Assembly (NCBI GenBank): GCA_028819775.1
Contig: JAPPKV010000500.1
Coordinates: forward strand, 1-5,320
Source: Gammaproteobacteria bacterium
GTDB lineage: Bacteria; Pseudomonadota; Gammaproteobacteria; Pseudomonadales; Azotimanducaceae_A
Length of the DNA: 5,320 bases
Direction of reading: 5' to 3'
The translations under genes were made by a program, and so were the position numbers. Positions 4,966 through 5,320 of the stretch are shown here, in pieces. Under the pieces are notes generated by a model. It ran no database searches. It was not told the DNA's origin and worked only from the letters and a program-made list of their open reading frames with translations. Positions within the stretch are counted from its first letter, which is position 1. Every line of letters starts with the position of its first letter.

Positions 4966-5320
4966 GCGCACTTGCCGGTTGGATAGAGGGCCGGATGCTC
5001 ATCGCGGTCGGGGTCCTGCTCGCGATCATCGCGACGCCGTTGGGGTCGACGCTGGCATCGACGATGGTCGGCCATGTACTGATCCAGATCCCACTGCTCG
5101 GCGCAGCGGGGTTCGTGCTCGGCAAGAGCCTCGAGCCGAAGATCGAAGCCACCCTTCGAACCTGGAACGCCGGCGGCATCCCGGGGATCCTGCTGGCAAG
5201 TCTCGCGATCGCGTTCTGGATGATTCCGAGGTGGCTGGACGGTGCCGTGACCAGCACGGCCGTAGACATGGCGAAGTACGGATCCGTGGTGCTGCTAGCC
5301 GGGGTCCCGCTCGGCTGGAG
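4962..5320 (+). CDS. Small multi-helix membrane protein following senC (runs off the right edge)
   Basis: I do not recognise a named family. The 119 visible codons begin MSALAGWIEGRM and contain hydrophobic segments at about 12-31, 35-54, 72-90 and 104 to the edge, so it is an integral inner-membrane protein. A histidine (H38) lies in GHVLIQIPLLGAAG within the second segment. This recalls oxidase-assembly membrane proteins of the CtaG kind, but only loosely. The ATG overlaps the senC stop (ATGA), implying coupled translation and a shared task. In the norSY-senC-orf1 operon the fourth gene is also an uncharacterised membrane protein, so this is probably its counterpart, perhaps for assembly or copper handling (inference). 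No stop occurs before the window ends, so the full length is unknown. Confidence 0.82.
   Translation, partial: MSALAGWIEGRMLIAVGVLLAIIATPLGSTLASTMVGHVLIQIPLLGAAGFVLGKSLEPKIEATLRTWNAGGIPGILLASLAIAFWMIPRWLDGAVTSTAVDMAKYGSVVLLAGVPLGW

Overview
The window is a GC-rich (roughly 60-65 %), densely coding stretch. It most likely comes from a Gram-negative proteobacterium, since it carries a TonB-dependent outer-membrane receptor with signal peptide, an FNT-family channel and SCO/SenC copper chaperones. A gammaproteobacterium is the best guess, but the window alone cannot settle this. I see no tRNA, rRNA, CRISPR array, transposase or insertion sequence, and no gene-free gap over 300 bases.

Layout. 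Positions 1-982 (minus) hold the N-terminal 327 codons of a TonB-dependent receptor that runs off the left edge. Positions 983-1100 are intergenic and hold that receptor's likely -10 box. Positions 1101-1685 (minus) encode a membrane-anchored SCO-family copper chaperone. Its GTG start overlaps the stop of the next gene upstream, an FNT channel (NirC-like, 1682-2215, minus) that lacks its first two membrane helices. Positions 2216-2358 are a divergent regulatory region with a strong inverted repeat (core 2300-2314). On the plus strand follow a heme-copper oxidoreductase subunit II with a complete CuA site (2359-2891), subunit I (2917-4356), a SenC/SCO protein (4357-4965) and a small multi-helix membrane protein (4962 to the right edge). 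These four are close or overlapping and look like one operon.

Interpretation. The plus-strand order (CuA subunit II, catalytic subunit I, senC, small membrane protein) matches the norSY-senC-orf1 operon known from ammonia oxidisers such as Nitrosomonas and Nitrosococcus. That operon encodes sNOR, a CuA-containing heme-copper nitric oxide reductase. Subunit I keeps all six metal-binding histidines but has Asn where oxygen reductases carry the active-site tyrosine cross-linked to a CuB histidine (H240, N244). This favours NO reduction over O2 reduction. The SCO proteins would metallate CuA, and the neighbouring nitrite-channel gene would fit a nitrogen-oxide theme.

Condition. Three core genes carry lesions as read. 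The FNT gene is N-terminally truncated, subunit II has an apparent one-base deletion near 2491-2498, and subunit I has an in-frame TAG at 4012-4014 between the metal-binding histidines. Sequence on both sides of the two point lesions is well conserved. They are therefore either sequencing or assembly errors or very recent mutations. Whether the locus is functional cannot be decided here.
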